Source: Catonia carolina (taxonomy: Eukaryota > Arthropoda > Insecta > Hemiptera > Achilidae). Taken from it: a stretch of DNA of 64,000 bases. The translations under genes and the position numbers were made by a program. The notes beneath the pieces are model-generated. The model saw only the letters and a list, made by a program, of their open reading frames with translations, did not search any database and was not told where the DNA came from. Location: contig JAQMRL010000022.1 of the NCBI GenBank assembly GCA_035578175.1, positions 5,581,896 to 5,645,895 on the forward strand, given 5' to 3'. Below, in pieces: positions 27,617 through 36,702 of the stretch; positions within the stretch are counted from its first letter, which is position 1, and each line of letters opens with the position of its first letter.

Positions 27617-27922
27617 TTATCTGTCGTGTTGGTCTAGATATTTTTTTAGTAACGTTGTTATAAGTTTTCGAGAGTATGTGACGAAACGTTGTTGAATTGC
27701 TTTTTCATCATAACGATCTTCAACGATTTTGAATAAATCCCAAAGAAAACAATCCGAAAATTTTCGAAACGTACCTGTTTCATTTTTTTCTGGAGAACTT
27801 TCAGTTATTTGGTTTTTTTAATACGTGATCGTGAATGTAGGGCGCGTAGAATAATTGTTTGGTTCGCCGTCAATATACACGAAACCTCTTTTCAACCATT
27901 TCGTCACAAAGAACGTTGACAT
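27617..27922 (-). pseudogene. Small gene interrupted by an in-frame TAA
   Basis: ATG at 27922 opens 34 codons to a TAA at 27818-27820; the same frame then stays open for 66 more codons to the TAA at 27617-27619. Both halves have protein-like composition (W-L-K-R-G-F-V-Y-I-D and R-K-F-S-D-C-F-L-W-D elements). A single stop therefore splits a gene of about 101 codons. It diverges from the zinc-ribbon gene at 27939, with 16 bases between the ATGs. Function unknown. Confidence 0.6.
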
Positions 27923-27938
27923 TATAATAAAAATAGGA

Positions 27939-28190
27939 ATGAGTAATACATCTTATTTTTACTACTGTAGTTTTTGCGGCCTGTATTTTCACGGCCTAAA
28001 CCGACTTAATACGTGTCCGATGTGCGGTACGCAAAACAACTATACGAGAATTTTTAACACGTCCGATTCCAAAACCAGTCTGGTAGTAGGAAATAAAATA
28101 TCCTGTGTTGTTGATCGAGGTGATTCCGTAGTTTTCTACACCATCAGCACCACCACCGATCAGATCAATCCGATGGTTGTTGAATGCTGA
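27939..28190 (+). CDS. Zinc-ribbon protein, unknown
   Basis: An 83-residue protein from the ATG at 27939. A zinc ribbon is clear: C-x-x-C near residues 10-13 and C-x-x-C near 26-29 (CPMC), with a YFHG loop between. The rest is beta-rich without motifs. It overlaps the convergent gene at 28165 by 26 bases. Might be a transcription or modulator protein; no direct evidence. Confidence 0.6.
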   Translation: MSNTSYFYYCSFCGLYFHGLNRLNTCPMCGTQNNYTRIFNTSDSKTSLVVGNKISCVVDRGDSVVFYTISTTTDQINPMVVEC

Positions 28191-28920
28191 TCGAGAATGA
28201 ATTGGTTCCCTGTAAGGCGGGCATATTGAAAAAATTTCTCGTTCGTGAATATACGAGATGGTCTACACCAATTTTTGTTTTTTTCATCTTCCTATGCACG
28301 TCTTCGTAGACAAATGATTTGAGTATTTCGTTATTTTCGGGCTTGGCATTCCGCGATATTGGATTGAATTCAGCCTCGTGGACCGTCATTAGAGTGACAA
28401 GAAGCAAAGTGAGATTATACGAGCCGAAAATCTCTAAACGTTCCAACAGATTTGACATGTTTATCACTCCACACATACCTCCCATAACGCGATTGAAGTT
28501 GAATATATCTGTACACCATTCAATAATACTGTTTGGCTTCTCTCGCTGCCAATATATCAACCAATCCAGTTTTAGTGTTTGTGTTCTTTTATACGGCAGA
28601 ATAACAGGTTGCTGTTCGTCGTCGAATTTCACCAGTGTCAAAGCCTTAGGGCGTTTTAGGTCGAGAAAGTCCTGTATATCCATGAAAATATTCATATCCC
28701 TGTCAGTCTCTTTCGTGAGAATGCTGTTATATTTATAATTTAGACTGGCTTGTGTTGCATTGCGTTGGATTTGCTTGAATATGCTGATTCCGACATTAGA
28801 ACCTTCACTGATACAATTCATATAAGGAATCAAATTTTCCATCTCACACTCGATCATTTTCTCGAAATCTTTAGCACCGAATACACGCTTGCCATAATCA
28901 TACAACGTTTGAAGGGTCAT
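28165..28920 (-). CDS. Unknown protein, 251 residues
   Basis: Read from the ATG at 28920; the frame extends upstream without an ATG and overlaps the next gene by 23 bases, typical of this operon. The protein is mixed and soluble, with a hydrophobic segment (N-L-T-L-L-L-V-T-L) near 168-180. Not recognised. It belongs to a minus-strand series 28165-31558 that includes LEF-5 and FEN-1. Confidence 0.7.
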   Translation of the reverse strand: MTLQTLYDYGKRVFGAKDFEKMIECEMENLIPYMNCISEGSNVGISIFKQIQRNATQASLNYKYNSILTKETDRDMNIFMDIQDFLDLKRPKALTLVKFDDEQQPVILPYKRTQTLKLDWLIYWQREKPNSIIEWCTDIFNFNRVMGGMCGVINMSNLLERLEIFGSYNLTLLLVTLMTVHEAEFNPISRNAKPENNEILKSFVYEDVHRKMKKTKIGVDHLVYSRTRNFFNMPALQGTNSFSISIQQPSD

Positions 28921-29416
28921 GTTGTCCGATGTAATTAACAACCTCAATAGTGTCTCCAATAAGCCTGCGTAGATATACGTGGTCCGAGTGTTCCCGTTGG
29001 CGTCGTAGAATGTGTGTTTGAGGCAGCGATAGAGTCCAACCAGTATATATATTCAGACACCAAAAAGGGGTGCGGGCGAGGTGTTTTTTTTTGTTTTTCA
29101 AATTATATCCTGTATTTTTCAATTGTATATCACTGGCCGCATGTGGTGATGTTTCTATACGATGTCTAATACAAAAATTCGACAAAATAGTGCCGAATAA
29201 GTACGTAATATATGCATCATCAGACAACACGTAACCTCCTTCCAGTTCACGTAATATATTTTTATCGTTGAAATTTACGATACGGTTATATGTAAAAATG
29301 ATATACTGATTTGGTATTATCGGCGGAAATACAAGCAGGTCGTATCGCAGAATGTTTTGTAAATTATCAGCGTACAAATGAATCTCCTGCGTTGAGTCCC
29401 ATTGGAAAGAATGCAT
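28898..29416 (-). CDS. Unknown protein, 172 residues
   Basis: Read from the ATG at 29416, inside the end of the upstream zinc-finger gene (50-base overlap). A basic stretch (K-N-K-K-K-H near residue 108) and a W-C-L-N-I-Y-T-G-W element follow. No family recognised. Confidence 0.65.
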   Translation of the reverse strand: MHSFQWDSTQEIHLYADNLQNILRYDLLVFPPIIPNQYIIFTYNRIVNFNDKNILRELEGGYVLSDDAYITYLFGTILSNFCIRHRIETSPHAASDIQLKNTGYNLKNKKKHLARTPFWCLNIYTGWTLSLPQTHILRRQREHSDHVYLRRLIGDTIEVVNYIGQHDPSNVV

Positions 29417-29870
29417 TCTTTCGAAGTTCAAAAGATATTGGCTCTATAAACGTCCAACCCGAGCCTTTAAAATCAGATTCGTCCTTTTCTGTGATTAGTT
29501 TGTTAAAATTTCTGTCGAGAAAATCGTCTGAATCGCTCCCGCTGAAATATGTCTCATTTTTGGTCTTAAACCTTCTGGCTTCAAATTCACCGTTTTTGAA
29601 AAATCTACAGTCGAGTACCATATTGATTTTGAAACAGGGATATGCTCCGGTTAGTTTGTCTTTGACAAAAGGTTTTATCCATTCCAAGTAGGATGTCAAA
29701 TTTATAATTTTCAATGGATTATAAATGATGAACGTCTCCAACCGATTCTTTGCCACCGATTCGACCAATATCATCCCTGACAAAACCGTATCCAATTTGT
29801 GGTCGTTATTGAAATGATAATCGCGCTCATTCTGGTGGTAAAACAGGCCACATACTTCACACAGTATCAT
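29367..29870 (-). CDS. C2H2 zinc-finger start, unknown protein
   Basis: A 167-residue protein that begins with a C2H2-like finger: C4-x-x-C7, then H19 and H24. The remaining 140 residues have no motif I know. The start codon overlaps the LEF-5 stop (ATGA arrangement), so the two are translationally coupled or at least co-transcribed. Confidence 0.7.
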   Translation of the reverse strand: MILCEVCGLFYHQNERDYHFNNDHKLDTVLSGMILVESVAKNRLETFIIYNPLKIINLTSYLEWIKPFVKDKLTGAYPCFKINMVLDCRFFKNGEFEARRFKTKNETYFSGSDSDDFLDRNFNKLITEKDESDFKGSGWTFIEPISFELRKNAFFPMGLNAGDSFVR

Positions 29871-30496
29871 TTTATATTGTCACAATTCTTACAGACAACA
29901 CTCACCGCTGTCAACTCATCCAGACTTCTTACACCTCCTCTCGATTCCACAACCGAGAGGCTTGAATTACACCTACTACAAGTAAACCGCTGCTCAACTC
30001 TCTTTTTAATCAGTGTTCTTTGTACGATGTATTTTTCAAAATTTTTAATAACCTCAGTAGCGTTTATGCGATCAACTCCGTCAATATCTCTATTCTTTTC
30101 AATATCATTCTTTATGATTACTACCTTATGCGTTTCATATACAGCGGGACTCGTTGTTTGTACAAGCCCATCCATTTCCGGGTACAGATATATGATTGCT
30201 TTTGGGTATTTCAACAGAAGCAACAGTGCAAGAGAAGCTGTCACTTGTTGAGCGTCACTGATCAGAAGATGACTGACGTCGGGTTGACGCCTGGATTTCG
30301 CCAGAATAAATTTCTGTAGATATTGGTCGTCAAATCTAATTGTGGTATTTCGTAAATCGTACGATATCGCCAATTCGGTTTCGTCTAGATATTCGGAAAT
30401 ATTTTTGCGTTCCTCAGGCGGCGACTTTGTGAACACAGTAATAATTCTGTCGCTGCGTGGTGATAAACCCTCTTCTTGTGCTCCATCACCGTCCAT
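29867..30496 (-). CDS. lef-5: LEF-5 transcription factor (TFIIS-like zinc ribbon)
   Basis: LEF-5 is a core late-expression factor that works with the virus-encoded RNA polymerase. The 209-residue product ends in a TFIIS-type ribbon: C-S-R-C near 172-175, the loop R-S-L-D-E-L near 189-194 matching the catalytic RS-x-DE loop of TFIIS, then C-K-N-C near 203-206. Baculovirus LEF-5 is somewhat longer (about 265). It lies beside FEN-1 in the minus-strand series. The presence of this gene predicts that LEF-4, LEF-8, LEF-9 and P47 exist or existed elsewhere in the same genome. Confidence 0.8.
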   Translation of the reverse strand: MDGDGAQEEGLSPRSDRIITVFTKSPPEERKNISEYLDETELAISYDLRNTTIRFDDQYLQKFILAKSRRQPDVSHLLISDAQQVTASLALLLLLKYPKAIIYLYPEMDGLVQTTSPAVYETHKVVIIKNDIEKNRDIDGVDRINATEVIKNFEKYIVQRTLIKKRVEQRFTCSRCNSSLSVVESRGGVRSLDELTAVSVVCKNCDNIK

Positions 30497-30517
30497 GTTT
30501 GTATTGAAAGTATTGGT

Positions 30518-31558
30518 TCAATATTTTAACTTTAAATTTTTATAGACTTTACAAAGCCGGCTGAAATCAAAACTGGTCGAAGGATGGTTTTCGCTGAGAT
30601 ATTCTTGCGCGCAATAATACGATATAATCTCCATCACAGAAAAAGTTTTTAATTGTATCAGTTTTACAACTTGGTCGTTGTCTATACCGGTGACGCGTAA
30701 CCGAGATTTGATCGGTAACTTGGTCCAGCATTTGTAAAGCGATTTCGATGTCACATCGCGGACGTTATTCTCCTCAAGAAACCTCTTTATGGCCTCTATC
30801 TGGTTCTTGGTGGCGCTGATTATTGGACATTCGTAATCACAACCACAGAAAAACAGAATGAAAAATATCAATATATCGTAGTTTGGTATCATTTCGTTTA
30901 GACGTTTTGTTGTCAAATAGTGTATACCTTTCTCAGGGATATCCAGTAAAATCGTTAAGTTTTCAAATTCACGTAGTCGCACTAAGGAAATAAATATATC
31001 CGAATCATTGTTCAATATAACCACGCGTGAACCCTTGTCAAGCTTTGTACATCTCTTTACAATTTTAATATCCGACTCACCGGGTTCCTGGCAGTATGAA
31101 AGTTCCGTTAGACAAACCATAGAAGTATACTCGTCGGATGACTGGAGAAGTTGGAATATGTGACCGCCGAATGATTTGATAAAATCGGCTCTTTCGTTGC
31201 GGCTCAGAACGCCAAAACCAACCTTCTCCGAGCAATCTCTTTTCATTTGAGTATAATGCTTGTGATTCGAGATCGCGGGTCCATCAAAACAAATATAAGC
31301 GCAGCGGATTGGTGTTTCGTTTGTGAGTAAGTATATTACTTTCATGAAAGATATCAGATGGTCTAAAAACAGCTGTGTAATAAGGTCTTCGTTTTGTAAG
31401 ATATCGACGAAACCATAAGCGACTTTATAGAGCAACATATGACCATCAATGATAACCCACTCCAATTGGGGTATATCGTTAAATGGGGTATTTGATGGAT
31501 CATCCATGGGACGAATAACCGTGTTAAAGCAGTAACGCAGCGAGTTTCGTATTCCCAT
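30518..31558 (-). CDS. fen-1: FEN-1-like flap endonuclease
   Basis: Structure-specific 5' nuclease of the XPG/FEN family that removes flaps during lagging-strand synthesis and recombination; nudiviruses carry one. Read from ATG at 31558 the protein starts M-G-I, as FEN-1 does (Gly2 contacts the active site). Metal ligands are visible: V-I-I-D-G-H near 34-39, C-F-D-G-P near 91-95, E-P-G-E-S-D near 155-160 and N-N-D-S-D near 183-187, followed by the F-C-G-C-D-Y element near 237-242 in place of the usual GSDY helix-hairpin-helix start. Length 346 is in the normal range. Intact. Confidence 0.85.
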   Translation of the reverse strand: MGIRNSLRYCFNTVIRPMDDPSNTPFNDIPQLEWVIIDGHMLLYKVAYGFVDILQNEDLITQLFLDHLISFMKVIYLLTNETPIRCAYICFDGPAISNHKHYTQMKRDCSEKVGFGVLSRNERADFIKSFGGHIFQLLQSSDEYTSMVCLTELSYCQEPGESDIKIVKRCTKLDKGSRVVILNNDSDIFISLVRLREFENLTILLDIPEKGIHYLTTKRLNEMIPNYDILIFFILFFCGCDYECPIISATKNQIEAIKRFLEENNVRDVTSKSLYKCWTKLPIKSRLRVTGIDNDQVVKLIQLKTFSVMEIISYYCAQEYLSENHPSTSFDFSRLCKVYKNLKLKY

Positions 31559-31628
31559 ATCTAGCAGTTTAAATAATAACTGGACGCTTAGCAGCATATT
31601 CCCGGAATTTATAGCATATTGACAAAAA

Positions 31629-31895
31629 ATGAAAACTAATTTCCTCGGTCTCTCTTACGACTCGCCGCTCGCCGCCGAATCTCCTATAACAGCGTTCATA
31701 ATGATATTTGTGTATCTGATACTCGGGTATCTGGGGTCGAGGCTGACCGAATATCTGGACGGAGTCCTTAAGACGACTCCAACCAAATCATCCATGGAAA
31801 AGCAGTCACCATCACCTCCACAAAGTGAGACGAAACCCGCTAAGTATGTAAAAAAAAATGACTTCAATATGTTATCAGCATATCGAAGCCGTTAA
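31629..31895 (+). CDS. Small single-span membrane protein
   Basis: An 88-residue protein starting in ACAAAAAATG. One span near residues 21-40, then a Ser/Pro/Lys-rich tail. ODV-E18-like in size and layout, but no motif confirms that. It overlaps the next gene by 38 bases. Confidence 0.65.
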   Translation: MKTNFLGLSYDSPLAAESPITAFIMIFVYLILGYLGSRLTEYLDGVLKTTPTKSSMEKQSPSPPQSETKPAKYVKKNDFNMLSAYRSR

Positions 31896-32286
31896 GAAAC
31901 ACGAATGTATCAAAAATCTTATTTCATCGATTAAAGGGGACGATAGGCAGAGAAAGTTTTTTGAAAAAACCTGTTTGGATTACCTGAATTTCGATTTCTT
32001 TATAAATTTTATTCTGATACTATTTGTCAAATACGGAAATCGAGACCAGGAATGGATACAATCCATCTACGAACTTACAAACGATTTCGATTACAGCATG
32101 TTATCCGACCATATATCAATCGAAAAATACAACATAGAACGGATCGTAAAAGCGATCAGAACTTGTATACGACACATAATGATACACGATAAAGAGGAAA
32201 TGACCGGTATTTCGTCACTAGAAGTAAACGAAATGTTCTCATACCTCTTCACCGTATACAACTCGATATTTGAAATCGAGCAGTAA
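31858..32286 (+). CDS. Unknown helical protein, 142 residues
   Basis: Starts in TAAAAAAAAATG. An all-helical small protein with aromatic-rich segment F-D-F-F-I-N-F-I near 43-51. Not recognised. Second gene of a short plus-strand run 31629-32519 that meets the minus-strand gene at 32538. Confidence 0.7.
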   Translation: MTSICYQHIEAVKKHECIKNLISSIKGDDRQRKFFEKTCLDYLNFDFFINFILILFVKYGNRDQEWIQSIYELTNDFDYSMLSDHISIEKYNIERIVKAIRTCIRHIMIHDKEEMTGISSLEVNEMFSYLFTVYNSIFEIEQ

Positions 32287-32297
32287 TAAAAATAAAG

Positions 32298-32519
32298 ATG
32301 ATGATGATGGAGGACGAGAAGAATCGCAATGAGGTGAAAATGATGAGTGGGGTGGAATTACTATACAGCAGTAAATTTAACAGGAATCATACAGTTATAG
32401 ACAGATTATCTTTATTCAACAAAAATATTGCAATGTTAAGTCATGAAGAGATTAAAAAATACAAATATTATTTTTACTTTTTCGATAACGATAAACTATT
32501 CGAAATAAGATACTGGTAA
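32298..32519 (+). CDS. Small unknown protein, 73 residues
   Basis: Starts in AAATAAAGATG with four consecutive or near-consecutive Met codons; any could be the true start. Mixed hydrophilic composition with a Tyr/Phe-rich C-terminal third. Kept because it fits tightly between neighbours and is co-directional. Confidence 0.45.
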   Translation: MMMMEDEKNRNEVKMMSGVELLYSSKFNRNHTVIDRLSLFNKNIAMLSHEEIKKYKYYFYFFDNDKLFEIRYW

Positions 32520-32537
32520 AATTAAAAGTACAAGAAT

Positions 32538-33290
32538 TTAGGCAGCTTCGTCAGCCCAGGTGATATTTTCAACATACGAAGAGAGTGGCGTTTTAAAGTG
32601 TGACTCCACAATATGGCACCATATTCTGATGCAGTCAGCGTTCTCCTGTTCGTTTTCCGTTAACACCACACCGACCAATTTAATAGTGATGAATCCATCC
32701 AATTGGGTGGTAACCAGATTGTAAATGTTCTTACTGGGCTCAACACTTAGCGACTGTGGGCTGCTCAACGGCTTGCAAAGCTTGTATCTTCCATTTTCCT
32801 TTTCCATTTTCAGCGCTTCATAGTCATCAGAGCCGTGGACAAAATTCTTCAACAGACACACTCGGGCGGAACTTTTGGAAGACGGTTTAGTAAACTCCAG
32901 CTGTAACATATTAGCCGCATCCGCACACTGTTTATGAGCCATACAGCATGATATGTTGGCGAACCGCAACTTGACCTCGCAATTTTCCCGAAAAGAGTCG
33001 ATACCGGTCGCTTCTTTCAGTGCGACGGTAATGTGGTCGCGCAGTGCGTTTTCTACGTCCTCGCTGGCTATCTTACCGTATCCTTTTAAATACATCTTCT
33101 TTTCATTGTTTGAATCTTTTTCGAAAAACGAAACACCTTCCACGCACAGCCCCTGATATGTGTGGACTGAAGGATTCTGTAGCGTATAGAGCGTACCCTT
33201 ACGCATCTTGAACGGCTCGGTGTTGAAACGGAATTTACCGGCTCTGATGACGTCTGCCAGAATGGGTTGATACTCGTCGACGTGGATCAT
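32538..33290 (-). CDS. Unknown protein, 250 residues
   Basis: Start taken at the ATG at 33290; the divergent P74 gene begins at 33301, so the two share a ten-base gap. Beta-rich, with five Cys including a C-C-M-A-H-K-Q-C element near residues 112-119. No family recognised. Pairing with P74 on a shared promoter suggests late expression. Confidence 0.75.
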   Translation of the reverse strand: MIHVDEYQPILADVIRAGKFRFNTEPFKMRKGTLYTLQNPSVHTYQGLCVEGVSFFEKDSNNEKKMYLKGYGKIASEDVENALRDHITVALKEATGIDSFRENCEVKLRFANISCCMAHKQCADAANMLQLEFTKPSSKSSARVCLLKNFVHGSDDYEALKMEKENGRYKLCKPLSSPQSLSVEPSKNIYNLVTTQLDGFITIKLVGVVLTENEQENADCIRIWCHIVESHFKTPLSSYVENITWADEAA

Positions 33291-33300
33291 GTTCAAAAAA

Positions 33301-34785
33301 ATGGAGGATGGTTCTTTGTCGAAAGAAGAACAATTAAATTGTGTCGGGGTCTGTCGTAGGGTCGCTTTATATAGTAAACTACTGTTGTTGGGTAAAACTA
33401 ATTATTTGCAAGCGACACCGTGGAACGAATCCGTTTACGGAAAGATTCCAGAGAGGTTTCTCGAAAATCATCCAAACGATTTCAAATTGAAATCGCCCAA
33501 AGAGTTTTGCGAGTCGATCTCTGCCTGTTGTTTTCAATTGGGCGAACACATCTGCAAAAACAATTCGGATACACAATCGTGCAGTTCGACATATCTAAAC
33601 GCTCCGATATATCGATGCCAGAACAATTGTTTCAAGGAAAACAAACCGCTCGACACGTTCTGGGACGAAGCGAAAGGTAAGTGTTACCTGACAAATACAG
33701 CGCTAAAATATTTCTGCTTACATCCGACAGATACGGTAGAAAAGATGGCACCGCCTCTGATGTGGGATTCGGTGAAAAATTCATGTTCGTTTTCTAAACA
33801 GTATTGTGAGTTTTATGGGGAAACGATGCAGGCGTCAGGAACCGGTTGTGGAAACCAAAGTGTGGTTAATTTTTTTGAAAACTACCTATTTGGTAAAACG
33901 ATCACACGTTCGGTAGCACATCCTCTGATCGCGTTTCGCGACAAAATCTTTTATGATTGCAAACCTTTCAAGAGTAATAGGATTACGAGAACCACAACCG
34001 AATCATCCAAATCAGAGAATCTCAATTCAACATCGGAAAATATAACTGATTACACAAAACATATTCTATACCCATTAGCACCGGATGCGTTTGTTCTGGC
34101 CGCCAAGAAGAGTCTACAGACGGCCGTATCGGCGAGCGAGTCATTGTCCGCTGTTGCGATGAATTCGGTATATCTTTCAGAGTCGTTGAACATTGTCACC
34201 AGAGGACTGCTGAGACCGGCCCTCAATTTGATCACAGCCGTGAGTAATCCTCTTTCAACCGGATTGTTAATTGCGTCAGTGATCGGCACAATTTTGGACG
34301 TTGTCGATCCATACGGTATGAAATACGAAATCGGTGCGGCCGAATTACACAAAAACTGCGAGAAACTTAAACAATTGTACGACCAAATCTATCCAATAAA
34401 AACCGGAGAGGTTTTCTCAGAACTGACGCCAGAATTATATGCCATATACCAGACGGATCATTTGCCCGAAGACCTTTATGTGTACAGTTCGAAAGTTATG
34501 ACGCCGCTAATAGAGGCCTATCTGGAAGGGAAGAACACTAAACAAGAGGAGGTGATCGATCACGTCAGTCGGGCGTTTGAAGACGTAACCAATACCTACG
34601 AAAGATTCACGCGCGAAAATCACCCACTCAGACCGAATGCCATTTGGTGGAGTCTGTTTGGCACCTGTTTTCTGTTGCCAGTGTTTCTGTTGTATTTCGA
34701 AAACGCTATTGTGCCATTTGTCATCGTTCTCTTCGTGGTTTTCGCTTTGCTGATGAACATTAGGTGGTCATGGGATTGGAAATAA
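33301..34785 (+). CDS. p74: P74 / PIF-0 per os infectivity factor
   Basis: P74 is the envelope protein that binds midgut cells and part of the PIF complex. The 494-residue product matches the family layout: cysteine-rich N-terminal half; a C-x-F-Y-G-x-T...G-C-G element followed by F-x-x-Y-x-F-G-K-T-I near 165-190 that corresponds to the conserved centre; an amphipathic Ala/Ser-rich region; a V-V-D-P-Y-G element near 330-335; and two C-terminal membrane spans (about 438-456 and 463-480) before a W-rich end. Somewhat shorter than the roughly 650 residues of baculovirus P74. Start chosen at the second in-frame ATG because of its CAAAAAAATG context. Intact. Confidence 0.8.
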   Translation: MEDGSLSKEEQLNCVGVCRRVALYSKLLLLGKTNYLQATPWNESVYGKIPERFLENHPNDFKLKSPKEFCESISACCFQLGEHICKNNSDTQSCSSTYLNAPIYRCQNNCFKENKPLDTFWDEAKGKCYLTNTALKYFCLHPTDTVEKMAPPLMWDSVKNSCSFSKQYCEFYGETMQASGTGCGNQSVVNFFENYLFGKTITRSVAHPLIAFRDKIFYDCKPFKSNRITRTTTESSKSENLNSTSENITDYTKHILYPLAPDAFVLAAKKSLQTAVSASESLSAVAMNSVYLSESLNIVTRGLLRPALNLITAVSNPLSTGLLIASVIGTILDVVDPYGMKYEIGAAELHKNCEKLKQLYDQIYPIKTGEVFSELTPELYAIYQTDHLPEDLYVYSSKVMTPLIEAYLEGKNTKQEEVIDHVSRAFEDVTNTYERFTRENHPLRPNAIWWSLFGTCFLLPVFLLYFENAIVPFVIVLFVVFALLMNIRWSWDWK

Positions 34786-34790
34786 AAAAA

Positions 34791-35738
34791 ATGGTCAACT
34801 CTTCGCAACGGAACGTGTACAACGACTGGCAGAAATTTTGTGCGGCCAACAAACTCGACCGGGATACGGCTAGAAGGTTATACATGCAGAAAAGAGAAGA
34901 GATAAAATCAACGTCACGTTCCGACTGGGGTAAAATTCTTGAAGGAATTCATAGCGGCGACAATGAGTTAGTAGAAGAAGAAAGAGGCGAATCGAAGAAA
35001 CGAGGCGGTGACGATTTGTCGGAAACTCCAGAGTCGATTTTGACTTTGATGCGGGAGATCAAATCACTGTTGTTGTATCTCTCCAGCGAGCCGGTCAGAC
35101 ACGTAAGAAGCTTTATAAAACTGGAAGATGACGGTAACCAGGCGGTGAACGATAAGTGGAGAAAATCCATGACGGTCATCATGTCTGAAATGAAATCCGG
35201 TAATGCGATTTCGTTGAGGAAAATTTTCGACCTGCTAAGAGAAACGCTGATAGATATCGATTTGAAATCAATGAGCGTGAAATTCATAGACATAGACGAC
35301 TCGTCAAACATGCACCTCCGCGTGTTGTTCAAAAAGAAACGGGAGGAATTTTTTAACGAATTCATTATACCGGCTATCGTCGCAGAAAAACATTCGTCCG
35401 CGGCCGTTATATATATGCTGTATAATTCTAAGGAATTGTTTTACCTGATCGGTTCGGCATACGCCGTGGAGAATTCAAACAACAGTGTACTTACCGCCAC
35501 CTCATCTGATATTTTGGAGAAGGAGTTTTACATCACTAGGATAGTATATTTTGTCCTTCACGCGATGATACACTTAAAATGTGCACTCAAATTCGGAAAT
35601 TCGTTTATGACCCACAACAACCATGAATATTTCGATATGTTACAGGTGATTATACCAGCCGCTTTATACGTTCACTTTTTACAGCCGTATACACTACCTT
35701 TATATAACGATGATAAACATAACGATATAACACAATGA
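34791..35738 (+). CDS. Unknown protein, 315 residues
   Basis: Read from ATG in AATAAAAAAAATG, three bases after the P74 stop. N-terminal segment of basic helical character (Y-N-D-W-Q-K-F-C near 9-16), an acidic/basic patch with K-K-R-G-G-D near 66-71, then helical. The hydrophobic segment near 270-285 may be buried rather than a span. Not recognised. Confidence 0.8.
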   Translation: MVNSSQRNVYNDWQKFCAANKLDRDTARRLYMQKREEIKSTSRSDWGKILEGIHSGDNELVEEERGESKKRGGDDLSETPESILTLMREIKSLLLYLSSEPVRHVRSFIKLEDDGNQAVNDKWRKSMTVIMSEMKSGNAISLRKIFDLLRETLIDIDLKSMSVKFIDIDDSSNMHLRVLFKKKREEFFNEFIIPAIVAEKHSSAAVIYMLYNSKELFYLIGSAYAVENSNNSVLTATSSDILEKEFYITRIVYFVLHAMIHLKCALKFGNSFMTHNNHEYFDMLQVIIPAALYVHFLQPYTLPLYNDDKHNDITQ

Positions 35739-35953
35739 CATTCGTACAAGGCACAAGATTTGAACTAGCCACGATTCTGGGTGTTCTCGGCATATATATT
35801 CTCCAACAACACGAATACAACATAGATTACGAAACAGCACTCAATATTGCGTTATCGCAAATCAGAAAGAAAAAAATTTCCTTGAAGATTACGATAAGAA
35901 GAGATGACGGAACGGAAATCAACGCTTCGCTTCTGCGGTTCGACTTTATCTAG
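35735..35953 (+). CDS. Small unknown protein, 72 residues
   Basis: Its ATG overlaps the stop of the preceding gene (ATGA), a classic coupling arrangement. One hydrophobic stretch near residues 9-21 and a basic segment R-K-K-K-I near 46-50. No family recognised. Confidence 0.6.
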   Translation: MTFVQGTRFELATILGVLGIYILQQHEYNIDYETALNIALSQIRKKKISLKITIRRDDGTEINASLLRFDFI

Positions 35954-35996
35954 TTAATGTTCCCATTCTCTTTGGTTTTTTGACAAGTGTTAAAAA

Positions 35997-36605
35997 ATGG
36001 TCGACAACTTCCTCACGTATTTAATATTCGCCGTTCTAATACTCGTTTCAATTTTTATACAGTGGCGCAAGTATAACACCTCATATTCCGAAGAAAAGGC
36101 GAATGTTTCGCTTTTGAGCAACTACAACAGACTCTACAACGACCAGGAATATCTGCTCGTTTCACCGTTTTTGAAAAACTGCTTTAAGGGAAACGTCTCG
36201 TGTGCATCCGATTATCACTGTAAACAGAATTGCGCAAACAAATCCATGCAATGGGTCTGTCGATCCAAGACATGCGTTCCGAAATCTATATCCAAAAACC
36301 TGGCGAAATGCGGATCGGGAGGGCACCTACAAACGCTTTACGACAAAGAAAAAACTTCGTTTCAGTCAGTCTGCGTCTGCAACAGTGTATATCAATATGA
36401 TAAAATGTGCAAGGGTATAAGAATGGGTTGTTTAAGAGTGGACGACGATGGAAAATGTATTTGCTCACACGATAGCGATATGTATATCTGGCAATTCGAT
36501 ATATTCCCCAAACACAAATATCGTGTTTGTATTAAGAAAAAGTATGAAAAATTGTTCAGTCATCAACCGCATTTTACGAAAAAAATATCAATAAAAGATT
36601 CATGA
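35997..36605 (+). CDS. pif-3: PIF-3 per os infectivity factor
   Basis: PIF-3 is part of the stable envelope complex needed for oral infection. The 202-residue length equals that of baculovirus PIF-3. It has an N-terminal span at about 5-22 with a short inner tail, then an ectodomain with about 16 Cys, including C-A-S-D-Y-H-C-x-x-x-C near 64-75 and C-V-C near 125-127. Start in GTTAAAAAATG. It lies in the P74 gene run, consistent with joint late expression. Intact. Confidence 0.75.
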   Translation: MVDNFLTYLIFAVLILVSIFIQWRKYNTSYSEEKANVSLLSNYNRLYNDQEYLLVSPFLKNCFKGNVSCASDYHCKQNCANKSMQWVCRSKTCVPKSISKNLAKCGSGGHLQTLYDKEKTSFQSVCVCNSVYQYDKMCKGIRMGCLRVDDDGKCICSHDSDMYIWQFDIFPKHKYRVCIKKKYEKLFSHQPHFTKKISIKDS

Positions 36606-36649
36606 TTTATTAATTTTAAATCACAACAATAAATTTGAGTGGGGGAAAT

Positions 36650-36691
36650 ACTATAAAAAGAATGGACTAAATATTATTGTTATCATATTTT
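36650..36691 (+). promoter_or_regulatory. Early-type promoter of the 36703 gene
   Basis: CTATAAAAAG at 36651-36660 is followed about 25 bases later by TTATCATATTT, then the ATG at 36703. TATA-to-initiator spacing fits RNA polymerase II. Confidence 0.45.
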
Positions 36692-36702
36692 CTACAGCAG
36701 CC

